DNA of 64,000 bases from NCBI RefSeq assembly GCF_007745175.1, contig NZ_CP036271.1, forward strand, positions 868,001 through 932,000. Direction: 5' to 3'. The translations under genes were made by a program, and so were the position numbers. Positions 36,551 to 45,535 of this stretch are shown here, one piece after another. Within the stretch, counting starts at the first letter, position 1; each line of letters begins with the position of its first letter. The notes below the pieces were generated by a model. It saw only the letters and a program-made list of their open reading frames with translations, did no database searches and was not told where the DNA came from. The DNA is from Caulifigura coniformis. Lineage in GTDB: Bacteria; Planctomycetota; Planctomycetia; Planctomycetales; Planctomycetaceae.

Positions 36551-37594
36551 TTACCTTGACTCCGTTACCAATCGCCGGCCGGCAAGTGCGGACATCTCGA
36601 CATTCTTGCGACCGACTGAAAACGAGGGGAGTTCCCCGAAGTGCTGATGAAAGTCGGCAGCAAAGTGATCCGGGCGAAGAAATCCCCATCGGGATGCGAT
36701 CCGCCCGACAATCCCGCGTTCCGGGCGATGCTGATGAAGTTCTCGACGCGCGCAGTTCAGGCGGAGTGCCTTGAGATAAGTCTTCGGGGGGAGCCCCGTC
36801 ACCTCGAGGAACGCGTGGTCAAGCGCCCGCCGACTGACACCGGTCGTCATTGCGAGCTGAAGGGCGGATTGTGGAACAGTGGGATCGCCGATCACGATCC
36901 TCTCGACCTGCCTGACAATCTCTTTGCGGCGTGTCGAAGACGTCTGCACCTCTGGAAGCCGGCGACCGGCTCCAAGCAGTTCCAGCACGCATGTGACGAG
37001 TCGGTCGACGGACCACTGATGGCTCGCAAACCGGCGCGATTCGACATCACCGAGAGTGGCACGAATGAGTTGTGCCAACCGGAACGTCGACGCGTTATCG
37101 GCCACGATCGCGCTGGAGCATGGCATGAGATCGTCCAGTTCGACCCCCAGATAGCTCAGTGCGCAGGCGCGGAGGTGATCTTCGTCAATCACCAGGTCGG
37201 CCGACCGGTATCGCGGACATGTGCGGTGGTCGATTTCCACGTCAGCGGTCCGGGCGTTGAGCATCCCCGGCCGAAGTTTCCGGCCTCTCCAAAGTGCCCC
37301 TTCATTTGACTCCTCAATCGGGCTGAACACGTAGGCACGCTTCGGATGCCCGCCGCGAAGCAGCGTCGATCGATTGAGCTGGACGTCGAGGACCTGCACG
37401 GTCTTGAGGTCAGCGAATCGGAGACCGCCGATAAACTCTCCCTCATCAAGTTGTGAAAAGTCGCACGCCCATCTCTGCAGCGCGCCGGAGATCTCGTCAA
37501 AGTCGCTGGTCAGGAGGCAATGGGCTCTCGGAGCCCCCGAGGAAACGGCAGGCACAGGGCGAAGCTCGTTCCGTTCAGATGGATCAAGCGGCAT
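36551..37594 (-). CDS. AraC-family transcriptional regulator
   Basis: A protein of 347 residues with an AraC-type double helix-turn-helix at the C terminus (LQLAMTTGVSRRALDHAFLEVTGLPPKTYLKALRLN and IASRWGFLRPDHFAADFHQHFGELPS). The N-terminal 230 residues look like a ligand-binding domain but no fold is certain. The frame extends to 37720. I chose the ATG at 37594 because the upstream part is unlike a protein, but no ribosome-binding site decides. It lies head to head with the CTAGR-type sulfatase and may regulate it. Confidence 0.85.
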   Translation of the reverse strand: MPLDPSERNELRPVPAVSSGAPRAHCLLTSDFDEISGALQRWACDFSQLDEGEFIGGLRFADLKTVQVLDVQLNRSTLLRGGHPKRAYVFSPIEESNEGALWRGRKLRPGMLNARTADVEIDHRTCPRYRSADLVIDEDHLRACALSYLGVELDDLMPCSSAIVADNASTFRLAQLIRATLGDVESRRFASHQWSVDRLVTCVLELLGAGRRLPEVQTSSTRRKEIVRQVERIVIGDPTVPQSALQLAMTTGVSRRALDHAFLEVTGLPPKTYLKALRLNCARRELHQHRPERGIVGRIASRWGFLRPDHFAADFHQHFGELPSFSVGRKNVEMSALAGRRLVTESR

Positions 37595-37784
37595 CGATGT
37601 GTCGAGTGGATGACATTGCGTTTTCTGGTCTTGAACGTCCCAGATGCTGCTCGTAAACACAACGTTCACGGGACAGTGGTAACATGGAGCCGCCTGGCGA
37701 AGATCGTCCCGTTGGCCCATGGAGGGGCGTCAGGGTGCAACTCAGAGATGTGGCAATTCGAATCCTGAAGTGGGGAGATGTCAG

Positions 37785-39341
37785 ATGAAGAGGTACGGTC
37801 GTCAGTGTATTCGGACGGTCTTGATGGCAGCCGTCTCGCTGCTCGCTGGTCTGGTCCAGGACATCTCGGCACAAGACAAAAAGCCGAACATCCTGGTGAT
37901 CTGGGGTGATGACATCGGCACCTGGAACATCAGCCACAACAACCGTGGCATGATGGGCTACAAGACGCCCAACATCGATCGCATTGCCAAAGAAGGCATC
38001 GCATTCACTGACTACTACGGCCAACAGAGCTGCACGGCCGGCCGGGCGGCGTTCATCGGCGGCAACGTTCCGGTCCGTACCGGCATGACGAAAGTCGGCC
38101 TCCCCGGGGCGAAAGAGGGCTGGCAGAAGACGGACGTCACCCAGGCGACGGTCATGAAAAGCCTCGGCTACGCGACCGGGCAGTTCGGAAAGAACCACCA
38201 GGGTGATCGCGACGAACACCTGCCGACGGTCCACGGCTTCGATGAGTTCCTCGGCAACCTGTATCACCTGAACGCGGAAGAAGAACCAGAGAACCGCGAC
38301 TACCCGAAGGATCCCGAATTCCGCAAGAAGTTCGGGCCGCGCGGAGTCATCAAGGCGACGGCCGACGGCAAGATCACCGACACCGGCCCGCTGACGAAGA
38401 AGCGGATGGAGACGATCGACGACGAAACGCTCGCCGCTGCCAAGGACTTCATGCAGCGCCAGCAGAAGGCTGGCAAGCCGTTCTACTGCTGGTGGAACGG
38501 GACGCGGATGCACTTCCGGACGCACGTCCGGAAGGAAAACACGGGCATTTCGGGACCGAGCGGCGACGAGTACCACGATGGTATGGTCGAGCACGACAAT
38601 CACGTCGGCGAACTGCTGAAGCTGCTCGATGACCTGAAGATCGCCGACAACACGATCGTCTTCTATTCGACCGACAACGGGCCGCACTACAACACTTGGC
38701 CGGATGCCGGCACGACCCCCTTCCGCAGCGAAAAGAACTCGAACTGGGAAGGCGCTTATCGCGTTCCGGCCTTCGTCCGCTGGCCAGGTCATTTTCCGGC
38801 CGGCGAGACGCTGAACGGCATCGTGGCCCACGAAGACTGGCTCCCGACGTTTGCGGCAGCGGCCGGCGCCGCTGATATCAAGGAGAAAGTCGCCGCTGGC
38901 GTCGAGCTGAATGGCCGGAAATACCGCAACTACATCGACGGCCACAATCAGCTCGATTATCTGAGCGGAAAGGCGAAGGAGAGCCCCCGTCACGAATTCA
39001 TGTATGTGAACGACGACGGTCATGTCGTGGCCATTCGCTACGACGACTGGAAGGCCGTGTTCCTGGAAAATCGTGGAGTGGCGTTCGAGGTGTGGCGCGA
39101 GCCGTTCACTGAACTGCGGGTTCCGCTGCTGTTCCACCTCCGCCGCGACCCCTTCGAGAAGGCGCAGCACAACTCGAACACGTATAATGACTGGTTCCTG
39201 TCACGTACTTACGTTCTGGTGCCGATGCAGGCGTATGCGGGTAAGTTCCTGATGTCGATGAAGGACTACCCGCCGAGCCAGACTCCGGGATCGTTCAATC
39301 TCGAAAAGATCCAGAAGCAGATCGAAGCCGGGGCGAAGTGA
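37785..39341 (+). CDS. Secreted arylsulfatase, CTAGR type
   Basis: A protein of 518 residues with a signal peptide ending near SAQDKK. The metal site is NILVIWGDDIGTWN. The formylglycine motif is SCTAGR with Cys83, a C-x-A-x-R variant in which Ala replaces Pro/Ser; known for one arylsulfatase group. Further blocks are GQFGKNHQGD, VFYSTDNGPHYNTWPD, and FRSEKNSNWEGAYRVPAFVRWPG. GGGGAGA lies six bases before the ATG, which decides the start over 37719. A stem-loop follows. Confidence 0.93.
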   Translation: MKRYGRQCIRTVLMAAVSLLAGLVQDISAQDKKPNILVIWGDDIGTWNISHNNRGMMGYKTPNIDRIAKEGIAFTDYYGQQSCTAGRAAFIGGNVPVRTGMTKVGLPGAKEGWQKTDVTQATVMKSLGYATGQFGKNHQGDRDEHLPTVHGFDEFLGNLYHLNAEEEPENRDYPKDPEFRKKFGPRGVIKATADGKITDTGPLTKKRMETIDDETLAAAKDFMQRQQKAGKPFYCWWNGTRMHFRTHVRKENTGISGPSGDEYHDGMVEHDNHVGELLKLLDDLKIADNTIVFYSTDNGPHYNTWPDAGTTPFRSEKNSNWEGAYRVPAFVRWPGHFPAGETLNGIVAHEDWLPTFAAAAGAADIKEKVAAGVELNGRKYRNYIDGHNQLDYLSGKAKESPRHEFMYVNDDGHVVAIRYDDWKAVFLENRGVAFEVWREPFTELRVPLLFHLRRDPFEKAQHNSNTYNDWFLSRTYVLVPMQAYAGKFLMSMKDYPPSQTPGSFNLEKIQKQIEAGAK

Positions 39342-39374
39342 TTCGTCGCAGGCTCCCCGAACTCCATGAGTACA

Positions 39375-39414
39375 ACGCCTGGCATTGCGGCATTTCGCCA
39401 GCAATGCCAGGCGT
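39375..39414 (+). terminator. Stem-loop after the CTAGR-type sulfatase
   Basis: A perfect 14-bp stem (39375-39388 with 39401-39414) and a 12-base loop, 34 bases after the stop codon. It has no T run. Confidence 0.6.
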
Positions 39415-39562
39415 GTGCTCAATTATTCGCTGCTCAATGCTCTGCCGCGGAGTTGAAGCCGCCTTGTTCGACCAATTGCGTCGTGTGAGAGCATCAGTGG
39501 CCTTGTTGAGCGGCTGATTGCGTCTAATGTCGAACAAGGTCTTTGCCGATGGAGGGCGCCGC

Positions 39563-40486
39563 ATGTCTGTTCGTTTCACCTGGGCGATCTGTCTGCTGCT
39601 GATTCTCGGTCCGGTCACGGCGTTCGCGAAAGAGCCCGACACCGATGCAATCGCGAAGGTCGTCAGCGACTCGGTCGCGGCCTATCAGAAGGCCTTCGCC
39701 AGCAATGATGCCAAGGCGATCGGGGCCTTGTTCACTCCGGAGGCCGAATACGTTGATGAGGACGGAGTCGTCTTCCATGGACGGGAAGCGATCGAAGCTG
39801 AGTTTGCGGCCCAGATGGCGGGCCGGCCCAAAGGCGAGACGTCCATCGAGATCACTTCGATCCGACCGATCGCAGCAACGGCAATCATCGAGGAAGGCGT
39901 CTCGACCTTCACACCCGAGAATGATGGGGCGATCTCTCATTCCAGGTACGTTGCCACGCACCTCCGGCAGCCCGATGGCGCCTGGCTCATCGCGAGCATT
40001 CGGGAACTCGATGCGCCGCCGCCTGTCCCGCATGAACGACTGAAGGCACTGGCCTGGCTTCTCGGTCGCTGGCGACAGGAGTCCGGAGGGTCGCTCGTCG
40101 ACACCGAATGGAAATGGACCGACAACGGGAACTATCTGATCAGCGAATTCTCGGTCAAAGAGGCGGACGGCGAATCGATGAACGGCACGCATCGCATCGG
40201 CTGGGATGCGGAGCGCGGGCAGTTCCGGTCCTGGATTTTCGGGGCCGACGGCGGATCGGCCGATGGATGGTGGACGCCAACGGATGACTCCTGGTCGGTC
40301 CAGCTGAACGGCGTCGACACGACGGGTGGCCGGATGTCGGCCGTCGTTCGATATGAGCGCGACGGCAACGACGCGTTGGTCATCTCCCAGGAACAGCGGA
40401 CGGCCGGCGGCGCGCCGTTGCCCTCATTCTCCAATCGCGTGGTGCGTCAGCCTCCGTCGCCCGCGACGCGTATCACAACACGCTGA
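39563..40486 (+). CDS. Secreted SnoaL-like (NTF2-fold) domain protein
   Basis: A protein of 307 residues with a signal peptide (FTWAICLLLILGPVTAFA). Residues 25-150 form an SnoaL/NTF2-like unit: VAAYQKAFASNDAKAIGALFTPEAEYVDEDG, RYVATHLRQPDGAWLIASIRE. The second half (LLGRWRQESGGSLVDTEWKWTDNGNYLISEF) resembles a lipocalin-like beta unit found after SnoaL domains in planctomycetes. GGAGG precedes the ATG at 39563. Function is unknown. Confidence 0.85.
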   Translation: MSVRFTWAICLLLILGPVTAFAKEPDTDAIAKVVSDSVAAYQKAFASNDAKAIGALFTPEAEYVDEDGVVFHGREAIEAEFAAQMAGRPKGETSIEITSIRPIAATAIIEEGVSTFTPENDGAISHSRYVATHLRQPDGAWLIASIRELDAPPPVPHERLKALAWLLGRWRQESGGSLVDTEWKWTDNGNYLISEFSVKEADGESMNGTHRIGWDAERGQFRSWIFGADGGSADGWWTPTDDSWSVQLNGVDTTGGRMSAVVRYERDGNDALVISQEQRTAGGAPLPSFSNRVVRQPPSPATRITTR

Positions 40487-40548
40487 TCAGCAGGCGACAG
40501 TTCGGCGCGTCGCTCATCGTTCATTCAAGTCACACGTCAGGTGCTGCC

Positions 40549-42837
40549 ATGAAGCGTTCGGTCATTCACGCCATCCTCGTGGGCCTTCTGTCGAGTCAAC
40601 TATTCCTTGGGACGGCCTTTGGCCGCGGGTTTGGCGGAGGCGGATTCCGAGGCGGCGGAGGCGGTGGCTTCCGCGGGGGCGGCGGGGGTGGCTTTCATGG
40701 GGGCGGCGGAGGATTTCACGGCGGCGGTGGAATGTCGGGTGGAGGTTTTCGACCCTCCTCCGGCTCCCATCCGTCGATCTCGCGGCCGAGTTCCCACCCG
40801 GTTTCCCGTCCCGGGGGAAGCGGAGTCAGCCGGCCCGGCGGCAGCGGGGTCAGTCGACCGGGCGGCAGCGGTATCAGCCGGCCGGGTGGCGGTGGTCTGA
40901 ACCGTCCCGCCGGCGGGAGCGGGCTGCACCCCAACGTGGTGCACAGGCCAGGTCAGCGGCCCGGGGGACTGCAGGTCGGCAATCGCCCCCAGATCAATCC
41001 GGGGGGCGGAATCACGCGGCCTGATCTCACTCCCGGTGGTCGTCCATCCATCGGTGGCGGAAACGCGCGCCCCAATCTTCCCGGGCACACGGCCGGGATC
41101 GGCGGCCATCGACCGGAGAATCTTCCCGGCCTGGCGAACCGTTTGCCGGACCACAACACGGCAACCCTCCCAGGGCTTGGTCCCAACCGCCCCGGACAGG
41201 GCGGCGCCGGCGAACGGTTCCAGCCGGGAAATCGGCCCGGCGACCGCGGTCCTGGTGATCGAGGGAACAACAACATCGCCAATCGCGGGGGGGATCGAAA
41301 CTCGAACAACAACATCATCAACCGCGGCGGCGATCGGAACTCGATCAACATCAACGGAGGTGATCGAAATATCAATATCAATCGCCCGGGTGCAGGCGGC
41401 GCCGGGACGCGCTGGACTCCCGGTGAATCCGGACACATCGCTGATCGCCATAACGACCTGTCGAACCGGTTCGACGAACACTGGGGAGACAGCGACTGGC
41501 ATCACCAGCAGTGGAACGGCCCCAACGGCGGCGAGATCAATCACGTCGGGTTCTGGGGGCCGAATGGCTACTGGGGCCACACCGGCGCCTGGGGACCGAA
41601 CGGCGGACACTGGGGTCACTCCACCGGCATCGGTCCCAATGGCGCCTGGGGGCACACCGTCGGCTGGGGACCCAACGGCAATGTCTGGGGACATGGCGGC
41701 GCGATTGGCCCGAATGGAGCGTTCGGCTGGGCCGGCTATAGCGGACCGCCTGGCCATTGGTCCCGGAACTGGGGCGGTTGGTACAACGGCTACGCTCCCG
41801 CCTGGGGCTACGGCCGGTGGGACTACCTGTGGAACAACTATCCCGTCGCCATGGCGTTCGGCGCCACGATGTGGGGCATCAACGCCGCCAACTGGATGTT
41901 CGGAGTTGGCGGTTATTACAACCCCTACTACAGCAGCGGAGGCGGCGGCTACGTCGATTACTCCCAGCCGATCGTCGGCGATCCGTCCTATATGGTCTCG
42001 GACGAGACGGTCGACCAGTCGGCCGCTGTCACAACTGATGCAGCGGCCCCTGCTGACCCCGTGACCACGGCATTCGATCAGGCGCGGGATGCATTCAAGA
42101 GCGATCAGTTCCAGCAGGCTCTCGACCTGACCAGCCAGGCGCTCAAGACCGCACCGCGCGACGCGGCGATCAACGAGTTCCGCGGCCTGTGCCTGTTTGC
42201 TCTTGGGCAGTATCGCGATGCAGCCGCGACGATCCACCCCGTCCTGGCGGCCGGCCCGGGATGGGACTGGACGACGATGATCAGTCTTTACTCGAACGCC
42301 GACGTCTACACTGAGCAGGTGCGGAAACTCGAGAATGCGATCAAGGCCGATCCGCAGCCGGATGCCGAGTTTCTGCTGGCCTATCACTACATCACGCAGG
42401 GACATAAGGACGACGCCGTCGCGTTGCTGGAAGATGTCGTGAAGCGGCAGCCGAAGGATGAACTGGCGGCCGAGCTTGTGAAGATGTACGCGCCGGAGTC
42501 GTCGACGCCACCCGCGGCCTCCAGCCCGGTGGCCTCCTCCGACAACGTCAAAGACCCTGCGTGGCCCATCGAGAAGCTGCAGGCGACGTGGACCGCGAAG
42601 GATGATGGCGGGACGTATTTGCTCATGTTGAACAAGGACGACTCATTCACCTGGGAGTTCTCCCGCGACGGAAAGCCTCAGAAGGTGAGCGGCGCGTACG
42701 TTGTTCGCGGCAACAATCTGGTGATGCAGCCTGACAGTGGCGGCGTGATGCTCAGCGAGATCGACCTGCAGAATGCGACGACACTGTCATTCTCCCCGCT
42801 CGGTGACAGCAAAAAGCTGACGTTCTCGAAGTCGTGA
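40549..42837 (+). CDS. Secreted glycine-rich repeat protein with TPR-like region
   Basis: A protein of 762 residues with a signal peptide (ILVGLLSSQLFLGTAFGR). Residues 25-65 are Gly/Phe/Arg-rich (GGGGFRGGG units). Then come short repeats ending in RPGGSG, Asn-rich DRN stretches, and a block of WGPNG/IGPNG repeats with WGH (about 330-400). A TPR-like helical region covers about residues 505-645 (FDQARDAFKSDQFQQALDLTSQALK, LCLFALGQYRDAAATI), and a beta domain closes the protein (WPIEKLQATWTAKDDGGTYLLM). The repeats suggest an extracellular or outer-layer scaffold, which is inference. Confidence 0.85.
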   Translation: MKRSVIHAILVGLLSSQLFLGTAFGRGFGGGGFRGGGGGGFRGGGGGGFHGGGGGFHGGGGMSGGGFRPSSGSHPSISRPSSHPVSRPGGSGVSRPGGSGVSRPGGSGISRPGGGGLNRPAGGSGLHPNVVHRPGQRPGGLQVGNRPQINPGGGITRPDLTPGGRPSIGGGNARPNLPGHTAGIGGHRPENLPGLANRLPDHNTATLPGLGPNRPGQGGAGERFQPGNRPGDRGPGDRGNNNIANRGGDRNSNNNIINRGGDRNSININGGDRNININRPGAGGAGTRWTPGESGHIADRHNDLSNRFDEHWGDSDWHHQQWNGPNGGEINHVGFWGPNGYWGHTGAWGPNGGHWGHSTGIGPNGAWGHTVGWGPNGNVWGHGGAIGPNGAFGWAGYSGPPGHWSRNWGGWYNGYAPAWGYGRWDYLWNNYPVAMAFGATMWGINAANWMFGVGGYYNPYYSSGGGGYVDYSQPIVGDPSYMVSDETVDQSAAVTTDAAAPADPVTTAFDQARDAFKSDQFQQALDLTSQALKTAPRDAAINEFRGLCLFALGQYRDAAATIHPVLAAGPGWDWTTMISLYSNADVYTEQVRKLENAIKADPQPDAEFLLAYHYITQGHKDDAVALLEDVVKRQPKDELAAELVKMYAPESSTPPAASSPVASSDNVKDPAWPIEKLQATWTAKDDGGTYLLMLNKDDSFTWEFSRDGKPQKVSGAYVVRGNNLVMQPDSGGVMLSEIDLQNATTLSFSPLGDSKKLTFSKS

Positions 42838-42944
42838 CGAATGATGGTCAGGTCGTGTGGTCTTGGCGGATCAGGCTTCTTCGCAAGCCGTCCACCACGA
42901 TCGAATCCGGGCTCGGAACATGAAAACAACGTCGGGTTGACACC

Positions 42945-43952
42945 ATGAATGCTGCGCTGAGATCAGTTGCACTGCTGACGGTCCTGCTGTGCGCGCGTCA
43001 CTCCACCGCCGCAGACGACCCGTTGCCATCGTGGAACGACACGGCCCGCAAGAAGAGCATCGTCGCCTTTGTGCAGAAGGTGACGACAGAAGGAGCACCC
43101 GGGTTCGTTCCCGTGCCGGAGCGCATCGCGACTTTCGACAACGATGGCTGCCTGTGGGCCGAACAGCCGATGTACTTTCAGGCTCTCTTCGTGCTCGACC
43201 GCGTCAAGGCCCTCGCTCCGCAGCACCCGGAGTGGAAGGAGCAGGAGCCGTTCGCCTCTCTGCTGAAAGGGGACATGGCCGCCGTCGCGGCCTCTGGCGA
43301 GAAGGGGCTCGTGACGATGCTCGCCGCGACTCATTCGGGATTGACCACCGACGAGTTCGCGAAGGTTGTCACCGACTGGCTCGCCACGGCCCGGCATCCG
43401 AAAACCGGCCGCCCGTACACGGAGATGACCTACCAGCCGATGCGGGAGCTCTTGGCCTATCTCCGCGCCAACGGTTTCAAGACGTTCATCGTGTCCGGGG
43501 GAGGCGTCGAGTTCATGCGGCCGTGGACGGAGCGCATCTACGGCATTCCTCCCGAGCAGGTCGTCGGCAGCAGCCTGAAGATGAAACTCGAGATGCGCGA
43601 TGGCATCCCGGTGTTGATGAAACTGCCGGAAATCAACCTGGTCGACGACAAGGAGGGCAAGCCGGTCGGCATCCAGCAATCCATCGGCCGGCGCCCCATC
43701 GCGGCCTTCGGTAACTCCGATGGGGACCTGCAGATGCTTCAGTGGACCACCATTTCACGCAGCCCTCAGGACCAGACGCCGCGTCTCGGCCTGATCGTGC
43801 ACCACACCGATGCCGAACGTGAGTTTGCGTATGACCGGAAGAGCATGTGCGGCAAACTCGACAAGGCGCTCGACGAAGCTCCGACTCGCGGATGGCTCGT
43901 CGTGGATATGAAGAACGACTGGAACACCGTCTTCTCGCCGCCGGCCAAGTGA
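42945..43952 (+). CDS. Secreted HAD-family phosphatase-like protein
   Basis: A protein of 335 residues with a signal peptide (LRSVALLTVLLCARHSTAA). HAD motifs are RIATFDNDGCLW (DND nucleophile and acid), FIVSGGG (motif II Ser) and FGNSDGDLQML (motif IV acids). The pattern matches the periplasmic nonspecific acid phosphatase-like branch of HAD proteins. The substrate is unknown. The gene ends at the edge of a patchwork of small genes and terminators. Confidence 0.88.
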   Translation: MNAALRSVALLTVLLCARHSTAADDPLPSWNDTARKKSIVAFVQKVTTEGAPGFVPVPERIATFDNDGCLWAEQPMYFQALFVLDRVKALAPQHPEWKEQEPFASLLKGDMAAVAASGEKGLVTMLAATHSGLTTDEFAKVVTDWLATARHPKTGRPYTEMTYQPMRELLAYLRANGFKTFIVSGGGVEFMRPWTERIYGIPPEQVVGSSLKMKLEMRDGIPVLMKLPEINLVDDKEGKPVGIQQSIGRRPIAAFGNSDGDLQMLQWTTISRSPQDQTPRLGLIVHHTDAEREFAYDRKSMCGKLDKALDEAPTRGWLVVDMKNDWNTVFSPPAK

Positions 43953-44021
43953 TGACGTGAACGCTGATCCCGGCGTTCGCCGTTGGAGGGCCTGTTGCCG
44001 CGCGCACAGGATTTGCCGCAC

Positions 44022-44051
44022 GCCGGCACGCCGCAGAATGCCGGCCCTTTT
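44022..44051 (+). terminator. Intrinsic terminator 1 downstream of the HAD gene
   Basis: A 7-bp stem (GCCGGCA at 44022-44028 with 44039-44045) followed by CCTTTT and then CATGCGC. The same tail, TTTTCATGCGC, follows the next hairpin 112 bases on. Confidence 0.55.
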
Positions 44052-44133
44052 CATGCGCGGCGATCGATTTCGTCGATCATGGCGGGCTTCATCGTGTCGA
44101 TCTCCGCGGCGTCATTGCCCACCGAACTGCGAC

Positions 44134-44163
44134 GCCCGCCCGTAGGATCAGGGCGGGCTTTTT
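44134..44163 (+). terminator. Intrinsic terminator 2
   Basis: A perfect 8-bp stem (GCCCGCCC at 44134-44141 with 44151-44158), a 9-base loop and a run of five T. It lies just before the next small gene. Confidence 0.8.
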
Positions 44164-44186
44164 CATGCGCCGCCAATTGATCGACT

Positions 44187-44423
44187 ATGACCGAGCCCTT
44201 CGCTCCTCCTCCGCCCCGAATCGCCCTTGCATGGCTTGCGTGGACGGTCGGGTTTGTCATCGCGGTCCCGTTCGTCCGTCGCGACGACTGGGCAGGTTGT
44301 GCCGCGTGGCTTTACCTCGTCGTCGGTACCGGGATCTTGATTCTATGGGGCTGTAGCTTGTTGATCAGGGCATCGGTGCAGGGGAATCTCAAAAGATGGG
44401 CCGACCGCCGTTCTGATTCCTGA
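44187..44423 (+). CDS. Small two-helix membrane protein
   Basis: A protein of 78 residues with two hydrophobic segments (IALAWLAWTVGFVIAVPFV and WLYLVVGTGILILWGCSLLI) and a basic C terminus. The ribosome-binding site is weak. It is framed by terminator hairpins and is not recognised. Confidence 0.55.
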   Translation: MTEPFAPPPPRIALAWLAWTVGFVIAVPFVRRDDWAGCAAWLYLVVGTGILILWGCSLLIRASVQGNLKRWADRRSDS

Positions 44424-44488
44424 CCACGACCGGCTGTTGAGTCGCGAGGTCCGCCGGGCGATGATGTTGGGCGGGCTTTTTCGTGCGC

Positions 44489-44740
44489 TCACCACGGAAT
44501 CCGCCCCTTCGCTTCAAGAGCGGCGAACCATCGCTCGCAGATTGACTTTAGCGGGTCAACTGAGTCGTCTTCGTATTCTTCGACCAACTGCCGCTCATCG
44601 TCACTCAGGCTCAGCACTTCAAAAATGCAGTCGCACGTTGGGAGTTGTTGTCCGCAGAAGGGGCAGCGTTCCTTGAGACAGAACGGCTCATGCAAAGCAT
44701 CCCGAGCGGCATCACAATCGGGACAATTTGGGCTAACCAT
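44489..44740 (-). CDS. Small Cys-rich zinc-ribbon-like protein
   Basis: A protein of 83 residues with four Cys pairs in its first half (CPDC, CLKERCPFC, CDC), suggesting a zinc ribbon, then an acidic helical C terminus (LSLSDDERQLVEEYEDD). A GGAG/AAGG-type ribosome-binding site precedes the ATG at 44740. It is not recognised further. Confidence 0.65.
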   Translation of the reverse strand: MVSPNCPDCDAARDALHEPFCLKERCPFCGQQLPTCDCIFEVLSLSDDERQLVEEYEDDSVDPLKSICERWFAALEAKGRIPW

Positions 44741-44785
44741 CGACCTTGCTCCATGTGGACTACGTCCCACCGGAAACTATTTTTT

Positions 44786-44882
44786 GCCGCAAGATTCTTC
44801 AGAATGCACCACTGCCCGGCCGGTGGTGCGAACGGCCCATGCGGACGTAAGACCTATGGTAGGGCACTCCCACGCTCGCAGC
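44786..44882. repeat. 97-base repeat, copy 1 (downstream side of duplicated module)
   Basis: This block matches 46384-46480 along its full 97 bases with scattered differences. It starts with a hairpin in which GCACCAC pairs with GTGGTGC around a CCCGGCC core, and ends CGCTCGCAGC. A terminator-like hairpin follows in both copies. It may be a structured 3' region or a small RNA. Confidence 0.75.
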
Positions 44883-44902
44883 CCAATAGCACGCACGTGC
44901 AA

Positions 44903-44937
44903 CCGCTCGCCCCTGACTTGGGCGGGGGGCTTCTTAT
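44903..44937 (+). terminator. Terminator-like hairpin after repeat copy 1
   Basis: CGCCC at 44908-44912 pairs with GGGCG at 44920-44924 and weaker pairs extend the stem. GGGCTTCTTATT follows. The same tail follows the second copy at 46518. Confidence 0.5.
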
Positions 44938-44943
44938 TGGGGG

Positions 44944-45408
44944 TCATTTCGGGGCTCGAGTGAGTTTCCTGGGTGACCTTTGTCCGTCGCTCCAAACTGA
45001 CAGCGAGTCTGGATCAGTAAACGAGAACGTTCGAGGCACGGTGACTCCGTCAATTCCACCGGGGTCGTAACGAACCCCCGTTAGATCAGCAACAACGTCC
45101 AGAGAAACTTCTGCCAGCTTTCGTATCGCTGTTTTGGCGGCCCGTGTTGAACCAATCAGCAATTGGTCACCGCTGATCGTGAATGGCGAATAGACCCTGT
45201 TACCCGCGGGATGGACAAAGGCATACGTCCCATTTTCGTAGAACTCCCAGTGGATCACCGGTTGTCCTTGGGCAACCCACCTCCCCACGAACCTGGAATC
45301 CGCACGCGGCCAATACCACCACGAGACCGTCGACACGAGCACAAGAGCGAACGCGCCGATCAGCCAATGGCGGCGTCTTCGTTGCGGCTTTTGCGGTTCG
45401 TCGACCAT
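44944..45408 (-). CDS. Small single-pass membrane protein, duplicated family member 1
   Basis: A protein of 154 residues. The N terminus (MVDEPQKPQRRRRHW) is basic and is followed by one membrane helix (LIGAFALVLVSTVSWWYWP) and a DSRFVGRWVAQ beta-rich domain outside the membrane. It is a paralogue of the genes at 45886 and 46561. AAGGG precedes the ATG. Function is unknown. Confidence 0.7.
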   Translation of the reverse strand: MVDEPQKPQRRRRHWLIGAFALVLVSTVSWWYWPRADSRFVGRWVAQGQPVIHWEFYENGTYAFVHPAGNRVYSPFTISGDQLLIGSTRAAKTAIRKLAEVSLDVVADLTGVRYDPGGIDGVTVPRTFSFTDPDSLSVWSDGQRSPRKLTRAPK

Positions 45409-45443
45409 CGCCCTTTGCCCTGTCGAAGTTGAGTGCTGCCAAG

Positions 45444-45535
45444 GCTACCAACCTGGCCGAATGTGGGGCCACCGCAGCCTCGTGGGCTGATGGCGATCGG
45501 GGCGGGCATGGCCCAAGTCACTGAGGGCCGTTGTG
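45444..45535. repeat. About 90-base repeat, copy 1 (upstream side of duplicated module)
   Basis: This block, from GCTACCA to GGGCCGTTGTG, matches 46980-47069 with a few differences. It lies just upstream of the start of family member 1, as the other copy lies upstream of member 3. Confidence 0.75.

Noticed and set aside
37584-39170. 528-codon minus-strand frame
   Set aside because: Antisense to the CTAGR-type sulfatase, with the composition of a shadow frame.
40800-40920. Repeated GGCAGCGG-type units resembling a CRISPR or minisatellite
   Set aside because: They are in-frame codons for RPGGSG protein repeats, with no spacers and no cas genes.
40600-42405. 601-codon minus-strand frame
   Set aside because: Antisense to the Gly-rich repeat protein; the repeats keep several frames open.
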